Source of the DNA: Gemmatimonadota bacterium
Lineage (GTDB): Bacteria; Latescibacterota; UBA2968; UBA8231
Length of the DNA stretch: 64,000 bases
Direction of reading: 5' to 3'
Assembly (NCBI GenBank): GCA_009840005.1
Contig: VXOR01000086.1
Span: 32,613-96,612, forward strand
How positions within the stretch are numbered: the first letter of the stretch is position 1; each line of letters starts with the position of its first letter. A program made the translations under genes and the position numbers. The notes under the pieces are model-generated. The model searched no databases and had not been told where the DNA came from. It saw only the letters and a list, made by a program, of their open reading frames with translations. Positions 1 to 9,200 of this stretch are shown here, in pieces.

Positions 1-63
1 CGCCTTTGCCCCTCCCCTATGTTTTCTGACGTAACCTGCCTTGCCGCCCGTTGGAGGCCCAAA

Positions 64-336
64 ATGTCGTCTGTAAATATACAAATTGAATGCCCTGCCA
101 ACATTCTAAATGCGCTAAAAGAAACCCCTGATGAGTTTGCACAGGAAGCACGGATACTTTTGGCAGCAAAGCTGTATGAAATTGGTCGCTTATCCTCGGG
201 ACGAGCCGCAGAGCTCGCCGGCCTAGGCAGAGTGGCTTTTTTTGATATCTTGAAGTCGTACAAAGTTCCTGTTGCGAATTTAACCCGTGAAGAGTTGAAA
301 AAGGACTTCGAGAGTGCCAGAAAGATGCGTGGTTGA
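64..336 (+). CDS. UPF0175-family antitoxin
   Basis: A 90-residue protein of the UPF0175 family, small helix-turn-helix-like antitoxins that neutralise DUF3368/PIN toxins. The family pattern is visible: an N-terminal strand, then LLAAKLYEIGRLSSGRAAEL, then a GLGRVAFFDILKSY helix-turn-helix-like segment. I start at the internal ATG at 64 rather than the upstream ATG at 19, because the family begins near the VNIQIECPANIL strand and the extra 15 residues look non-conserved. It overlaps the following PIN gene by 23 nt, typical of a translationally coupled toxin-antitoxin pair. The pair is visibly AT-richer than the metabolic genes that follow, consistent with horizontal acquisition. Function is inferred from family and context. 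Confidence 0.8.
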   Translation: MSSVNIQIECPANILNALKETPDEFAQEARILLAAKLYEIGRLSSGRAAELAGLGRVAFFDILKSYKVPVANLTREELKKDFESARKMRG

Positions 337-805
337 TACGTCTGCACTACAGTATCTTTTTCGCATTGGCCAATTGGATATTCTCCAGACACTCTTTGAT
401 GAAGTTCTAGTCGCTTATGCTGTTGAACAAGAATTGAATCGGGGAAAATCAACAGGGTATTCAGTTCCAAACATAACGGACTATTCTTGGATCGCCATTG
501 CAAAACCTGACAGCCATTCCACTCCACTCGAGTTAAAATCCTTGGGCGCTGGTGAGTGTGCATCAATTCTATTGGCAAGAGAAACATCGGCCGACCAAAT
601 TATCCTAGATGATCTGGATGCACGCTATGCCGCTGAAACACTAGGGCTACACGTTATAGGCACCATTGGTATCTTGATGCGTGCTAAAGAACAGAACTTA
701 ATTCCAAAGATCGCCCCCTTGCTTGAGCAACTCATTGATGCCGGTATGTGGATATCCATGGAAATTAAACAGTACGCACTTGAGCTGTCTGGAGAGGGAA
801 ACTAA
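314..805 (+). CDS. DUF3368 PIN-domain toxin
   Basis: A 163-residue PIN-like protein (DUF3368). The acidic residues expected in a PIN nuclease can be seen: VVDTSAL at the N-terminus, LGAGECASILLAR in the middle and ILDDLDARYAAE after it. The GTIGILMRAKE segment is also typical of DUF3368. Family members act as ribonuclease toxins held in check by a UPF0175 partner. The start is GTG at 314, inside the 3' end of the antitoxin gene, giving a 23-nt overlap. The C-terminus looks complete. Cleavage target unknown. Confidence 0.8.
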   Translation: MPERCVVDTSALQYLFRIGQLDILQTLFDEVLVAYAVEQELNRGKSTGYSVPNITDYSWIAIAKPDSHSTPLELKSLGAGECASILLARETSADQIILDDLDARYAAETLGLHVIGTIGILMRAKEQNLIPKIAPLLEQLIDAGMWISMEIKQYALELSGEGN

Positions 806-813
806 TCTCAACG

Positions 814-1104
814 ATGAACAACCGCGAACACCCGTTAATCGCCGCGATAAAGCGGACTTTGGCCGACCCGGGAGCGACCCGACGCATGGTACTCGAACAG
901 GGCAAGGCGTTCGTCTATCTCAGCGACGACGATCAATTTCTAGTGACCGAATGGCCCGACGGCCGAATCGAAAAAAAGCCGTTCCAACCGACGGATGCAA
1001 AAGGGGCCGATGGCCGAACTGACCCTTGTAATCGGGGCGAATGGGGCCGGAAAATCGACTTGGTGTCGCCTATATGCCCAAACGTTGCCACGATACTTCT
1101 ATGA
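814..1104 (+). CDS. small protein preceding a zeta-like toxin (possible antitoxin)
   Basis: Up to 96 residues, no confident family. The N-terminal 60 residues look like a real compact protein (IAAIKRTLADPGATRRMV, then KAFVYLSDDDQFLV and EWPDGRIEKKPF). The last 30 residues, reading across the start of the next gene in another frame, look like noise, so the original stop may have been lost by a small frameshift near 1000-1010. Its position immediately upstream of a zeta-type kinase suggests an antitoxin role. This is inferred from position only. Confidence 0.5.
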   Translation: MNNREHPLIAAIKRTLADPGATRRMVLEQGKAFVYLSDDDQFLVTEWPDGRIEKKPFQPTDAKGADGRTDPCNRGEWGRKIDLVSPICPNVATILL

Positions 1105-1294
1105 TGCGGACAGCATCGCTCAAGGGCTCGGAAGCTACAACGACCCAGAGTTGCAGCGTGCTGCCCGGGCACTGATTGACGAGCGAATTCAGACCCACTT
1201 AGATCGTAGAGAGAACTTCGGCTTTGAGAGCACCTACTCGGGAGCGTCGAGACCTGCCATCGTCCGTAAGGCGAAAACGCTTGGGTATCGGACC
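1010..1294 (+). pseudogene. truncated zeta-toxin-like kinase
   Basis: The N-terminal 95 residues match zeta-toxin/P-loop kinases: strand plus Walker A (LTLVIGANGAGKST), YDADSIAQGL, then FGFESTYSG and AIVRKAKTLGYRT. Intact zeta-family kinases run to roughly 190-250 residues and continue after GYRT with the lid and catalytic Arg region. Here recognisable sequence stops near 1294. The frame stays open to 1570, but most of that lies antisense to the creatininase gene ending at 1346 and resembles nothing. The 3' half was probably removed when the neighbouring DNA was joined here, so the product is unlikely to be active. The ATG at 1010 is preferred over 995 because the conserved strand starts with MAELTLVIG. 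Confidence 0.7.
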
Positions 1295-1345
1295 TTAGAT
1301 ACCAACCGCTACCGCGATTTTTGTGTCGGCGACCCAATTCGCCCC

Positions 1346-2209
1346 CTAATCCGTCGGAAACGACAGCGGAAACGTCGGCTCTTGGTCCTGATGACGCGTG
1401 CGCGGCTCGATCTTCATCGCGTGGTATTCCTCGACAAATTCGGCCAGGTTCCGGCTCGCCTCCTCAAAGACGATTTTGCCCTTCTCGGCCGTGGCCTTCT
1501 CCGCCTCGCCCATCACCCCGGTATCCGAGTACTGACTCGTCCACTCGATCAAGCCCATCGGCCCGTGTGAAAACAAATCGGTGTACAAGAACTTCGAGCC
1601 GAGCTTGTTTGTCTTGGCGATCTCGTTCTTGATTTTGTCCTTGTGCACGCTCTCCGGTGCGAGATACAGCAGCATCGAAGTCTCCAACTCACACGCGTGC
1701 GAGCAGCCGCCCGGGAACACGCTCTCGCGCCACTCTTTGTCGAAATCGGGATGGACCCGCAGCAAATGCCACCACGAGCAAAACGTGCAGCTCGCGTCGG
1801 TCTCGACTATGGTGCGCCGCGCGACCATGTCCACGAGGTTGTGGTTGGACCCGTGGCCGTTGACGAGGATCATCTTCTTGAAGCCGTGATAGGCCAAGCT
1901 CTTGGTGATGTCGAGCACGTACTGGATGAAGTGCTCGTAGTGAATGTTGAGCGAACCCGGGAAGTCCATCACGTGGTGAACATAGCCGTAGCTCACCGGC
2001 GGCAGGACCAGGGCGAGCTCGGGCTTTAGGCGCGCGGCTTCCGTCGCCACCGCATTGGCACACAGGTGATCCACCTTGAGCGGCAGGTGGTGGCCGTGTT
2101 GTTCAACCGAGCCAGTGGGTATGATGGGAATTTTGCCCATGGCTACAGCTTGGTTGACTTCGGGCCAGGTAAGCTCGTCGAACTTGTAAATTTCAGCTAC
2201 GTCGGGCAT
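1346..2209 (-). CDS. creatininase-family amidohydrolase
   Basis: A 287-residue metal-dependent hydrolase of the creatininase / creatinine amidohydrolase family, which also includes the MftE peptidase and FAPy deformylases. Hallmarks: PTGSVEQHGHHLPLKVDHL with the metal-binding Glu/His/Asp, and LVNGHGSNHNLVD, the NGHGGN-type motif. GGCSHACELETS supplies a further Glu. The start at 2209 is chosen because GGAG lies about 5 nt upstream of this ATG; an in-frame upstream ATG adds 23 residues lacking family features and overlapping the repeat at 2241. The substrate cannot be read from sequence. It lies downstream of queC-queE on the same strand, separated by a dispersed repeat, so it may be transcribed separately. 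Confidence 0.85.
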   Translation of the reverse strand: MPDVAEIYKFDELTWPEVNQAVAMGKIPIIPTGSVEQHGHHLPLKVDHLCANAVATEAARLKPELALVLPPVSYGYVHHVMDFPGSLNIHYEHFIQYVLDITKSLAYHGFKKMILVNGHGSNHNLVDMVARRTIVETDASCTFCSWWHLLRVHPDFDKEWRESVFPGGCSHACELETSMLLYLAPESVHKDKIKNEIAKTNKLGSKFLYTDLFSHGPMGLIEWTSQYSDTGVMGEAEKATAEKGKIVFEEASRNLAEFVEEYHAMKIEPRTRHQDQEPTFPLSFPTD

Positions 2210-2240
2210 GATATCTCCTTTTTGGCAATCGTGAATATGT

Positions 2241-2269
2241 TCTGCGTTCATCTGCGTCCATCTGCGGAT
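2241..2269. repeat. dispersed 29-nt repeat, copy 1 (three TCTGCG units)
   Basis: Three tandem decamer-like units (TCTGCGTTCA, TCTGCGTCCA, TCTGCGGAT). The same 29-nt block, with one mismatch, recurs at 27683-27711, also in an intergenic spacer. Seen directly; function unknown. Confidence 0.7.
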
Positions 2270-2274
2270 CGTGC

Positions 2275-2910
2275 TCAAGGCAAGCCAAGCGTCTTGTGGA
2301 TGCGAGTGGAAAGGCGCCAGCGCGGATGGCGCTTGAGTATCTCAAGGGCCTTCTGCACGTAGCGCGGCTCAGAAGATTCGGGCTGCAAATAGACGAAGTC
2401 GGCAAGGTGCTCCTCGACGCGCTCCTCGCGAAACGCTCGGCCGACGACGTATTTGAGCTCGGTAATGTGCACAAAACCAGCGACGACCGGGTAGCACTTC
2501 GGCGACACGGTCCAATGGTCAATCCGCTCGAATAGCACCGGATCGGGCGCGATCGTGCCGTTGGTCTCAATGTGGAGCTTGTAGCCCGCTTCCTTAAGCC
2601 GACCAGCCAGTGCCGCGAGATTTTGGCCCAAAGGCTCGCCGCCAGTCAAGCACACCCATTCGGCTGGGTGGCGCGCCACCTCCGCGGCAATGTCCTCGAC
2701 GTCCATCGGCGTGAAGTGGTCGAACTCGGTGTCGCAGAACGGGCAACGCAAATTGCAGCGCGCCAAGCGCACAAAGGTGGTAGGCTCGCCGACGCGCAGG
2801 CCCTCGCCCTCGATCGAGTAGAATATCTCGTTGATCTGTAGGACGCGCCCCGAGTCGTTCCACACCGGCAGGTGATCGGTGCGCTTTTCGGCTGGCATCT
2901 GGGCGGTCAC
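2275..2910 (-). CDS. queE: 7-carboxy-7-deazaguanine synthase QueE
   Basis: A 211-residue radical SAM enzyme converting 6-carboxytetrahydropterin to 7-carboxy-7-deazaguanine in queuosine/deazapurine synthesis. The cluster-binding CX3CX2C is Cys52, Cys56 and Cys59 in RCNLRCPFCDTEFD. Also visible are the QueE N-terminal INEIFYSIEGEG and the SAM-binding CLTGGEPLGQ and HIETNGT segments. Length is normal for QueE. Its ATG overlaps the stop of queC by 4 nt (ATGA), so the two are translationally coupled. No queD or queF is seen in the window. Confidence 0.93.
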   Translation of the reverse strand: MTAQMPAEKRTDHLPVWNDSGRVLQINEIFYSIEGEGLRVGEPTTFVRLARCNLRCPFCDTEFDHFTPMDVEDIAAEVARHPAEWVCLTGGEPLGQNLAALAGRLKEAGYKLHIETNGTIAPDPVLFERIDHWTVSPKCYPVVAGFVHITELKYVVGRAFREERVEEHLADFVYLQPESSEPRYVQKALEILKRHPRWRLSTRIHKTLGLP

Positions 2911-3623
2911 AGCGTCTTCTCACCCGTTGGCTGAGCTTTGGCGTTCGGCGAGCTCAGCCGAGCCGTCGAAGCTGCGGCATACGCCAGCGGGTCGCAGGCT
3001 CGGTTCGCCGCAAAGGCCGCGAGCCGCTCACAGCAGGCGTCGCATACGCCGCAGGCCGGCCGCAAGCCCTCGTAGCAGGTGTGGGTCTCTTCGTAGGGAA
3101 CGCCGAGTTTGAGCCCGATGGCCACGATGTCTCGCTTCCACAGCTTGACAAAGGGGACGTGGATCGCCCACGGCGCGTCGTGGGCAGCCCCTAAGCGCAG
3201 GCTCTGTTCGAGGCTCTCGTAAAAGGGGCGACGGCAGTCTCGGTAGGCCGCGTAGTCGTCTTTGACCGGTGCCATATATAGATCGACAATGCCCTTTGTT
3301 GCACAATACGCCGCCGCCAGCGTCGCAAAGAGCATGTTGCGGAAGGGAACCACGGTGTCGCGTTGGCGTTTGGATTCAGCAGTGGGCACGTCCACCGTGG
3401 GATCGGTCAGCGGATTGCCCCCTAGGGCCGCCAAGTCCAACGCCAGCGTCTTGTGGGCCGCAACCTCGGCGCGATGAGCGAGGCGGGCGGCGCATTCCAA
3501 TTCGATGCGGTGGCGCTGGCCGTAGTCAATGCTAATGGCGTGGATGGGGCCTTGTTGCCGCGCTTTTAGCCACCAGAGCAAGGTGGTCGAGTCCATGCCG
3601 CCGCTGAGTAAAATGGCCGTCAT
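2907..3623 (-). CDS. queC: 7-cyano-7-deazaguanine synthase QueC
   Basis: A 238-residue PP-loop ATPase that converts 7-carboxy-7-deazaguanine to preQ0 with ammonia and ATP. The PP-loop SGGMDST is at residues 7-13. VPFRNMLF and the C-terminal zinc-binding cysteines (CYEGLRPACGVCDACCERL) are diagnostic. The start at 3623 places the PP-loop at its usual distance from the N-terminus; an upstream in-frame ATG would add 18 atypical residues. It is followed by queE with a 4-nt overlap and diverges from the DUF502 gene across a 122-bp spacer. Confidence 0.93.
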   Translation of the reverse strand: MTAILLSGGMDSTTLLWWLKARQQGPIHAISIDYGQRHRIELECAARLAHRAEVAAHKTLALDLAALGGNPLTDPTVDVPTAESKRQRDTVVPFRNMLFATLAAAYCATKGIVDLYMAPVKDDYAAYRDCRRPFYESLEQSLRLGAAHDAPWAIHVPFVKLWKRDIVAIGLKLGVPYEETHTCYEGLRPACGVCDACCERLAAFAANRACDPLAYAAASTARLSSPNAKAQPTGEKTL

Positions 3624-3685
3624 AAAGCATAAAATAGGCCACCGCGCAAAAAACGTAAGCCTTGCGCGCGGGCGCATTCTCTGTA

Positions 3686-3714
3686 TTGACAGTATTTTTG
3701 ACCAATTGGATATT
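3686..3714 (+). promoter_or_regulatory. sigma70-like promoter upstream of the DUF502 gene
   Basis: A consensus TTGACA at 3686-3691, a 17-nt spacer and GATATT at 3709-3714, about 30 nt before the ATG at 3746. Spacing and the perfect -35 support it; the -10 is only a 4/6 match. Confidence 0.5.
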
Positions 3715-3745
3715 CAAAAAATGCCAACGAAAGATAATTTACGCT

Positions 3746-4408
3746 ATGAGTGATATGCCCCCCCGCAAAAGCCCCACTCGGCTACAGCGGCTTCGGCGCA
3801 CGATAATGGCCGGCCTGACGATCATCGTGCCCCTGTGGCTTACGGGCTGGGTGCTCAAGTTCCTGTTCGACTGGGCCGACGGCTTCTCCACGCCGTTGAT
3901 AAACCAAATGGCCAAGCTGTTTGACGATCCAGACTTCCACATCCCCGGCTTGGGCTTTGTGCTGACCTTTATCATTCTGTGGGTCGTCGGTGCGCTCGCC
4001 ACCAATGTGGTTGGCCGCAGTCTGTGGCAATTCGCACGCGAAATGCTAGAGGGCCTGCCGTTGGTGCGCACGATCTACGCGCCCATCCAGCAGCTCGTGG
4101 AGTCGCTGACCTCTCCGGGCAAGGCCGGCTTCGAGAAAGTCGTGCTCGTCGAATACCCGCGCATCGGGATGTGGACTTTGGGCTTTTTGGCTGGCAACGT
4201 TCCCCGCGAGGACGAAGCAGTGCCGGCGCACAGCATTTTCGTGCCCACGGCCCCCAATCCCACCACCGGCTTTATGCTCATCGTGCCGCCCGAACAATTG
4301 CGCCCCACCGAACTCCGCGTTGAAGAGGCCCTAAAAATGATCGTCTCGGCTGGCGTCGCTGTGCCTCCGGCCCTCTTCCTTCACGCCGAAGCTGAAGAGA
4401 AGATCTAA
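3746..4408 (+). CDS. DUF502 family membrane protein
   Basis: A 220-residue DUF502 protein. Two hydrophobic helices are evident: residues about 20-45 (IMAGLTIIVPLWLTGWVLKF) and about 68-92 (LGFVLTFIILWVVGALATNV). After these comes the conserved soluble part with the family signatures PLVRTIYAPIQQLVE and FVPTAPNPTTGFML. The biochemical role of DUF502 is not established. The start at 3746 gives the normal length and places the gene just after a good promoter; the longer frame back to 3662 would include that promoter. It is divergent from queC. Confidence 0.85.
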   Translation: MSDMPPRKSPTRLQRLRRTIMAGLTIIVPLWLTGWVLKFLFDWADGFSTPLINQMAKLFDDPDFHIPGLGFVLTFIILWVVGALATNVVGRSLWQFAREMLEGLPLVRTIYAPIQQLVESLTSPGKAGFEKVVLVEYPRIGMWTLGFLAGNVPREDEAVPAHSIFVPTAPNPTTGFMLIVPPEQLRPTELRVEEALKMIVSAGVAVPPALFLHAEAEEKI

Positions 4409-4515
4409 TTCCCTGATCTTGCGATTTTCGGGTGCTTTCGTTATTCTGCTAGAAACTTGAGGCATCCCTTTCGCGTCTCATATAGAAGCCCTTCGCATAT
4501 TGAGGAGATGAGAAG

Positions 4516-5190
4516 ATGTTTTCGTTCCTTTTTAACCCGTTTTTAATTCTGCCGATTATCTTGGTCGCTTGGGCCCAGATGCGGGTCCGCAGCGCCTTCA
4601 ACAAATACAGCCAAGTGGCTTCGGCCGCACAGCTTTCGGGCGCTGAGACCGCGCGGCGCATCCTGCATCAGCAACGCATTTACGACGTGTCGGTCGAGGA
4701 GACGGGCGGGATGCTTTCCGATCACTACGATCCCCGCGCCAAAGCCGTGCGCCTCTCTTCGGATAACTTCCACGGGCACCATCTAGCCGGCTTGGCCGTG
4801 GCAGCGCACGAGGTCGGCCACGCGATCCAACACGCCCACGGCTACGCGCCGCTCAACCTGCGGCACTCGATCCTGCCCATCGCCAACTTGGGCTCGTCTC
4901 TGGGCCTTCCCCTGATTATAGCGGGGATGTTCTTCGCATCCACCGGCCTGATGAATATCGGCATCATGTTCTTCGCCGGCGCAGTGCTGTTCCAACTCGT
5001 CACCCTGCCGGTGGAGTTCAACGCCAGCTCGCGGGCCATGGCCATCCTCTCGCAGGGCTACCTAGCCAACGACGAGGTGCGCTCGGCCCGGCGGGTGCTC
5101 AATGCCGCCGCCATGACCTATGTGGCCGCCGCCGCGACCTCCGTGTTAACCCTAGTGGGGTTTTTGCTCATGCGCGGCTCAGACGAATAA
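4516..5190 (+). CDS. YugP-like zinc metallopeptidase (neutral zinc metallopeptidase family)
   Basis: A 224-residue integral membrane zinc peptidase. The HExxH-type site is H98-E-V-G-H102 in VAAHEVGHAIQHA, at the start of a helix after the conserved SSDNFHGHHLAGLAVAAHE region. Membrane segments occur at the N-terminus (about 3-20), around residues 115-160 and at the C-terminus. Homologues are widespread and presumed to act in membrane protein quality control, but substrates are unknown. A purine-rich GAGGAGATGAGAAG precedes the ATG. A terminator follows 25 nt after the stop. Confidence 0.85.
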   Translation: MFSFLFNPFLILPIILVAWAQMRVRSAFNKYSQVASAAQLSGAETARRILHQQRIYDVSVEETGGMLSDHYDPRAKAVRLSSDNFHGHHLAGLAVAAHEVGHAIQHAHGYAPLNLRHSILPIANLGSSLGLPLIIAGMFFASTGLMNIGIMFFAGAVLFQLVTLPVEFNASSRAMAILSQGYLANDEVRSARRVLNAAAMTYVAAAATSVLTLVGFLLMRGSDE

Positions 5191-5214
5191 CAGCAGGCGC
5201 AGCAAGAGATTTGA

Positions 5215-5245
5215 GGCCCCTCGCCCTTGCGGGCAGGGGCCTTTT
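5215..5245 (+). terminator. rho-independent terminator
   Basis: A GC-rich hairpin (GGCCCCTCGCCC, TTGC loop, GGGCAGGGGCC, one bulged C) followed by TTTT, 25 nt after the stop of the zinc peptidase gene. Confidence 0.8.
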
Positions 5246-5370
5246 GCTTATGGGCTAGCAACTGCCTTTCGCTATATTTATTAGTTGTTTAATAAAAGGG
5301 GACTCTTTTCCCGCCCCTATGGTGTTATATATGGCACACATCTTCCATTCTACCACAGGAGAGTGCGCGC

Positions 5371-6201
5371 ATGATTTTGCTGGTATGTGCATTGCTCGTC
5401 GGCGCGGCGAGTGCTGGTGCCGATGTGTATTTCGAGGAAGAGGTCGTCAATCGAGGCTTTGGCAAGGACAAAACTGGAGCGCGCAAGACGACCAACAAAA
5501 TCTACATCAAGGGCAAGAGCCAGCGGGTCGAACAGCAGATTGAGACCGACGCGAAAATGGCCAAGGCCCTCCGACGGCAGGGCCAGTCCCTCAATACCAG
5601 CACCATTTTACGGCTGGACCAAGCGCAGGTGTACGAAATCGACCTGACGGCCCAAACCTTCGTCCAGCAGAAGGCCCCACCGGCGCGCAAGGCCGCGGCC
5701 AAGCCGTCAGCCGCTCCTAGCGGGCCGCAGAGGGCCCTTGCGGTCAAGGTGCCGGGAGACACCGAGCGCATCGCTGGCATTCCCTGTCGGCGAGTTGTCG
5801 CGCAGATGCGCGCCCGCTATCTCGATCCCAAAACCCAAGAGCTCCGCCGCGAAAACCGCTACACGTACGATGCCTGCATTGCCAAGGATTTCCCCGGCTT
5901 TCGGGAGATCACAGCATTTATGGAATTGCAGAACGCTAGCACGTCCTATCCGTCGCTAATCGGCGGAGGACTAGCAGGGCTAGAAGACCACGAAGCGCTG
6001 AGCGACGAGCTAGAGAATGCCAAGGAACTCAAAGGCTTCGCCCTGCGCTCGACCTTGACGGCCGCAGTCAAGCTCCCCGGAAAAGAGAAGCCCAGCCAAG
6101 TGTTCCGCTTAGACCGCAAGATCAAGGCCATGGCGTACGCGCCATTGCCCGACTCGCTCTTCCACGTATCTAAGGCTCTGACCCGCCTCAAGTCCGAATG
6201 A
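5371..6201 (+). CDS. exported protein of unknown function (DUF4412-like)
   Basis: A 276-residue protein with a short N-terminal signal peptide (LLVCALLVGAASAGA). A beta-rich body follows, resembling proteins that report on bound metal or outer-membrane state: NKIYIKGKSQRVEQQ, ILRLDQAQVYEIDLTAQTF, GIPCRRV. A Pro/Ala-rich linker lies at residues about 107-125. The resemblance to DUF4412 is a weak, pattern-level guess. Its stop overlaps the tamB ATG by 4 nt (ATGA), so it is the first gene of a tamB-tamA operon and probably works in the periplasm. An AGGAGAG ribosome-binding site lies before the ATG at 5371. Confidence 0.7.
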   Translation: MILLVCALLVGAASAGADVYFEEEVVNRGFGKDKTGARKTTNKIYIKGKSQRVEQQIETDAKMAKALRRQGQSLNTSTILRLDQAQVYEIDLTAQTFVQQKAPPARKAAAKPSAAPSGPQRALAVKVPGDTERIAGIPCRRVVAQMRARYLDPKTQELRRENRYTYDACIAKDFPGFREITAFMELQNASTSYPSLIGGGLAGLEDHEALSDELENAKELKGFALRSTLTAAVKLPGKEKPSQVFRLDRKIKAMAYAPLPDSLFHVSKALTRLKSE

Positions 6202-9200
6202 AGAGGAAGCTATTCGGGGCGGCGACCATTCTGGGTGCCGTCCTCGTCCTCGTCGCGGTCACGCCTATAGGGCCTGCCGCACTCGCGTACCTGCTAGAGC
6301 GCGGGGTTGGGGGATGGCAGGTCTCCATCGGCAGTCGCCGGGGGGGCTTGCTCTACTCGTTTTCCTTTTCCGACGTGTACTGCAAAAACCCCGCGCTAGG
6401 GGTGACCGTCAATGCCGAGTACATCGCCGCGTGGCCGTGGTCTTGGGAAGTCGATATACAGGCACCCAAGGTGCGGATCGAGTTAGGCACCGAGGCCGAT
6501 TCAACTAGCGCCGCCACGGACATCGAGCTACCCCTCGCCTTCCTCCCCAACCTCAACGCGAAAGCTGGTGCGCTCGATTGGCAGTTGGGCGAAACGCGGA
6601 TCGTGGCGCGGGACTGGCACGGCGCGTATCGCGCAGTAGCAGACACCTCGGGACACTTAGAGCTAGCCTTGTCCGATTTGCAGGGCGTACCGCTGCGCTC
6701 GCTAACGCTGGATCTCGCGCTCAGTTCGCATCGCATTGACCGCGGAGAGGTCCGAGCCGTGGGCGCTAGCGACAGTCTAAGGTCCGATCTGCACGCCTCG
6801 TTTGCCTTGGGGTTGCAGTTGCCGCGGCCTTTGCAGGTAGATGCCACGGCGACGGTAGAGACCGATTCCGCGCGGGGTTCCCTAGCAGCGGAGATAGACG
6901 GGGCATTGACGCCCCTGCAACTGCGCGGGACGCTCACAGGCAGGGGAAGCACACCGACGATCTCCGCAGTGGATCTGCGCGGGGACATGCGCGCCAACGG
7001 CACGCGCCTAGTAGTGGATTCGCTGCTCGTCTCTTTGTTCGACGGCACTCTCACGGGCGAGGCGACTTATTTTTTTACTCGCGACAGCTTGCAGACCCAA
7101 CTGCGGGGCGAGGGATTTGACCTTGCGCTAGCGGCTCCCTTTGGGGGAAGGGGGGAATTCGATCTAGCGGCTGGAGTGCATTTGCAGCACCGGCGCTATG
7201 CAGCGGACTTTGCCGCCTTCCTGCGCGATATAGACCTAATTTCCGATCAACAATTCGACGCCGAGATAACGGGTTGGCATCGGCCCGATGGGGAAACTCG
7301 TCTCGACCTGCAATCGCCCGTGCTAGATCTAGCGGCCATCGGCTCTTCCGACTTAGAGGGAGACTACGACCTCGCGCTAAAGGGGGCATTGCAGGCGGCG
7401 TTCTTTTTGCGCGGCGCGGTGCCCATAGCCATCGCCGGGCAGGCCAAGCCCGATACCCTAGCATTGCAGCTAACGTCCGACCAGCTCCCCGGCGAATTGG
7501 GCGAGGAATTCGGACCGCTCGCGGCCGATCTACACTTGTCCGCCAACCGCTATCTCGCGGCCGATCTGCGCTTAGAGCGCGATCTTATAGTAGCGCGGGC
7601 AGACATTGACCTAAGGAACCGCGAGGTCGATACGCTAGTGGCAGCCGTAAACGGACTGGCAGTGGAGCGGGTCATGCCCGGGTTAAACGGGCGGCTCGAC
7701 GCGGATTTGCACGGGGAGGGCGGGCTGGCGCTCGACGAGCTACAGTTGACCGGACACATTGCGACCACACCGTTAGAGTACGCGGGGTGGCAGACCGGCG
7801 AGCTCGCGCTGGACGTGGGCTGGGACCAAGGTGCGGCGCGGGTAGCCGGTGGAGGAGCGGGCGTGAGCGTGCTAGCGGAGCTAGACGCGGATGGGCACTT
7901 AACGGCCCAAGCAGATTTTGCCGATACCTTGTTGCGGGGGGCAGATGGCGCAGTGGCCACATTGGACGGCACTCTGCGCTGGGAGGGACCGCTGGAGGAC
8001 CTAGACGCGGTTCAAGCTAACCTCTCCCTCGACTCGCTCTTGCTGCGGCAAGGGGAATGGGCACTGCAAAACTACGGTTCCCTCCAGGCCGACTATGGCG
8101 ACAGGCGCTTGGACCTCACGGTGCTACACCTGCAAACGTCAATCGGCCTAGTGGACCTCTCGGGCTGGGTCGGGCGGGATTCGCTCTCCGTTGCAGTGGA
8201 GTTATCCGCCCTTGAGTTGTCCACCCTCGCGTCCGACCTCAGCGCGACGGGCGGCGGGCATCTGCGGGTCAGCGGCCCCCTAGCAAAGCCAGAGGCACAG
8301 GGCGCGGTGACGCTGGCGGAGATGCACCTCGACACCCTCGCCCTCGGCAATGCTCGGCTGCGTCTCTCATTGGCGGATACGCTCACGACCGAGTTTACCG
8401 CCGATGCCGGCATACGCCTCGCGCTCACCTGCCCAGCCGCGCCGCTCTTCGGGCCGGGAGTAGCCCCCGCGCAGCTCGCAATCGAGGCTATAGCGGCTGA
8501 CTTGGGCCCAGTGCTCAGCTATGCTTTGGGCCGCCCCCTGTACGGACGGCTCGACCTCGACGGGCACTTAGAAGCGGCCTTAGGAGACTCCATGCCGAGC
8601 TGGCGGGACTTGTCCGGACATATCGACGTGCAGGGCTTGGCCATCGAGAGCCAAGCTTCAGCCGACTCGCTGCGGCTGGACCTCCTGTCTGGAGGGCATT
8701 TCGCGTTCGGCGAGGGCCGCGTGGTGCTAGACTCCGTGGCGATTGGCTTGCGGCGCTACGACCGCGACCGCCTCGCCCTACAGCCGGCGGGCACTCTGCG
8801 GTTGGCGGGCCAACTAGTGGACACCAAGCCTTCGAAGATTGAGCTAGCTCTCGAAGACGCGGACTTGGCTTTCTTCGGCGGCCCCAAGGGGCTGGTCCAG
8901 CTCGACGCCGAGATCAGCGGCACGGCTTCTGCTCCTCAAGTTGCCGCCGATCTAGCCGTGGAATCCGCGGACTTAGGCAAGCTGCGCGGCCAGCTCGATG
9001 GCGACCGAGAGGGCGGCGATTGGCATTTGAACTGGACGACCTTGCTCGACGACAGCCTCACCGTGACCGGTCGCATACCTTGGGATTTACAGGCTGGTGA
9101 ACTCTCATTAGACGAGAGCTGGCTAGAGGCGCATTCCGACGGCATCGGCCTCCTCTTCATCGGCGACCTAATAGCCGAGCTGGACCATCTCGACGGCCGG

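Noticed and set aside
1295..1570. The remaining open frame after the zeta kinase motif as real protein
   Set aside because: It lies largely antisense to the well-supported creatininase gene and has no kinase features.
2241..2269. Tandem TCTGCG units as a possible CRISPR fragment
   Set aside because: Units are about 10 nt with no spacers; no cas genes are present.
369..3715. A shared 14-nt string (CCAATTGGATATTC) in the PIN gene (369-382) and the DUF502 promoter (3702-3715)
   Set aside because: 14-nt matches are expected by chance several times in 64 kb, and the flanks align poorly.
3624..3745. A preQ1 riboswitch before queC
   Set aside because: I could not draw the required H-type pseudoknot in the leftward leader.
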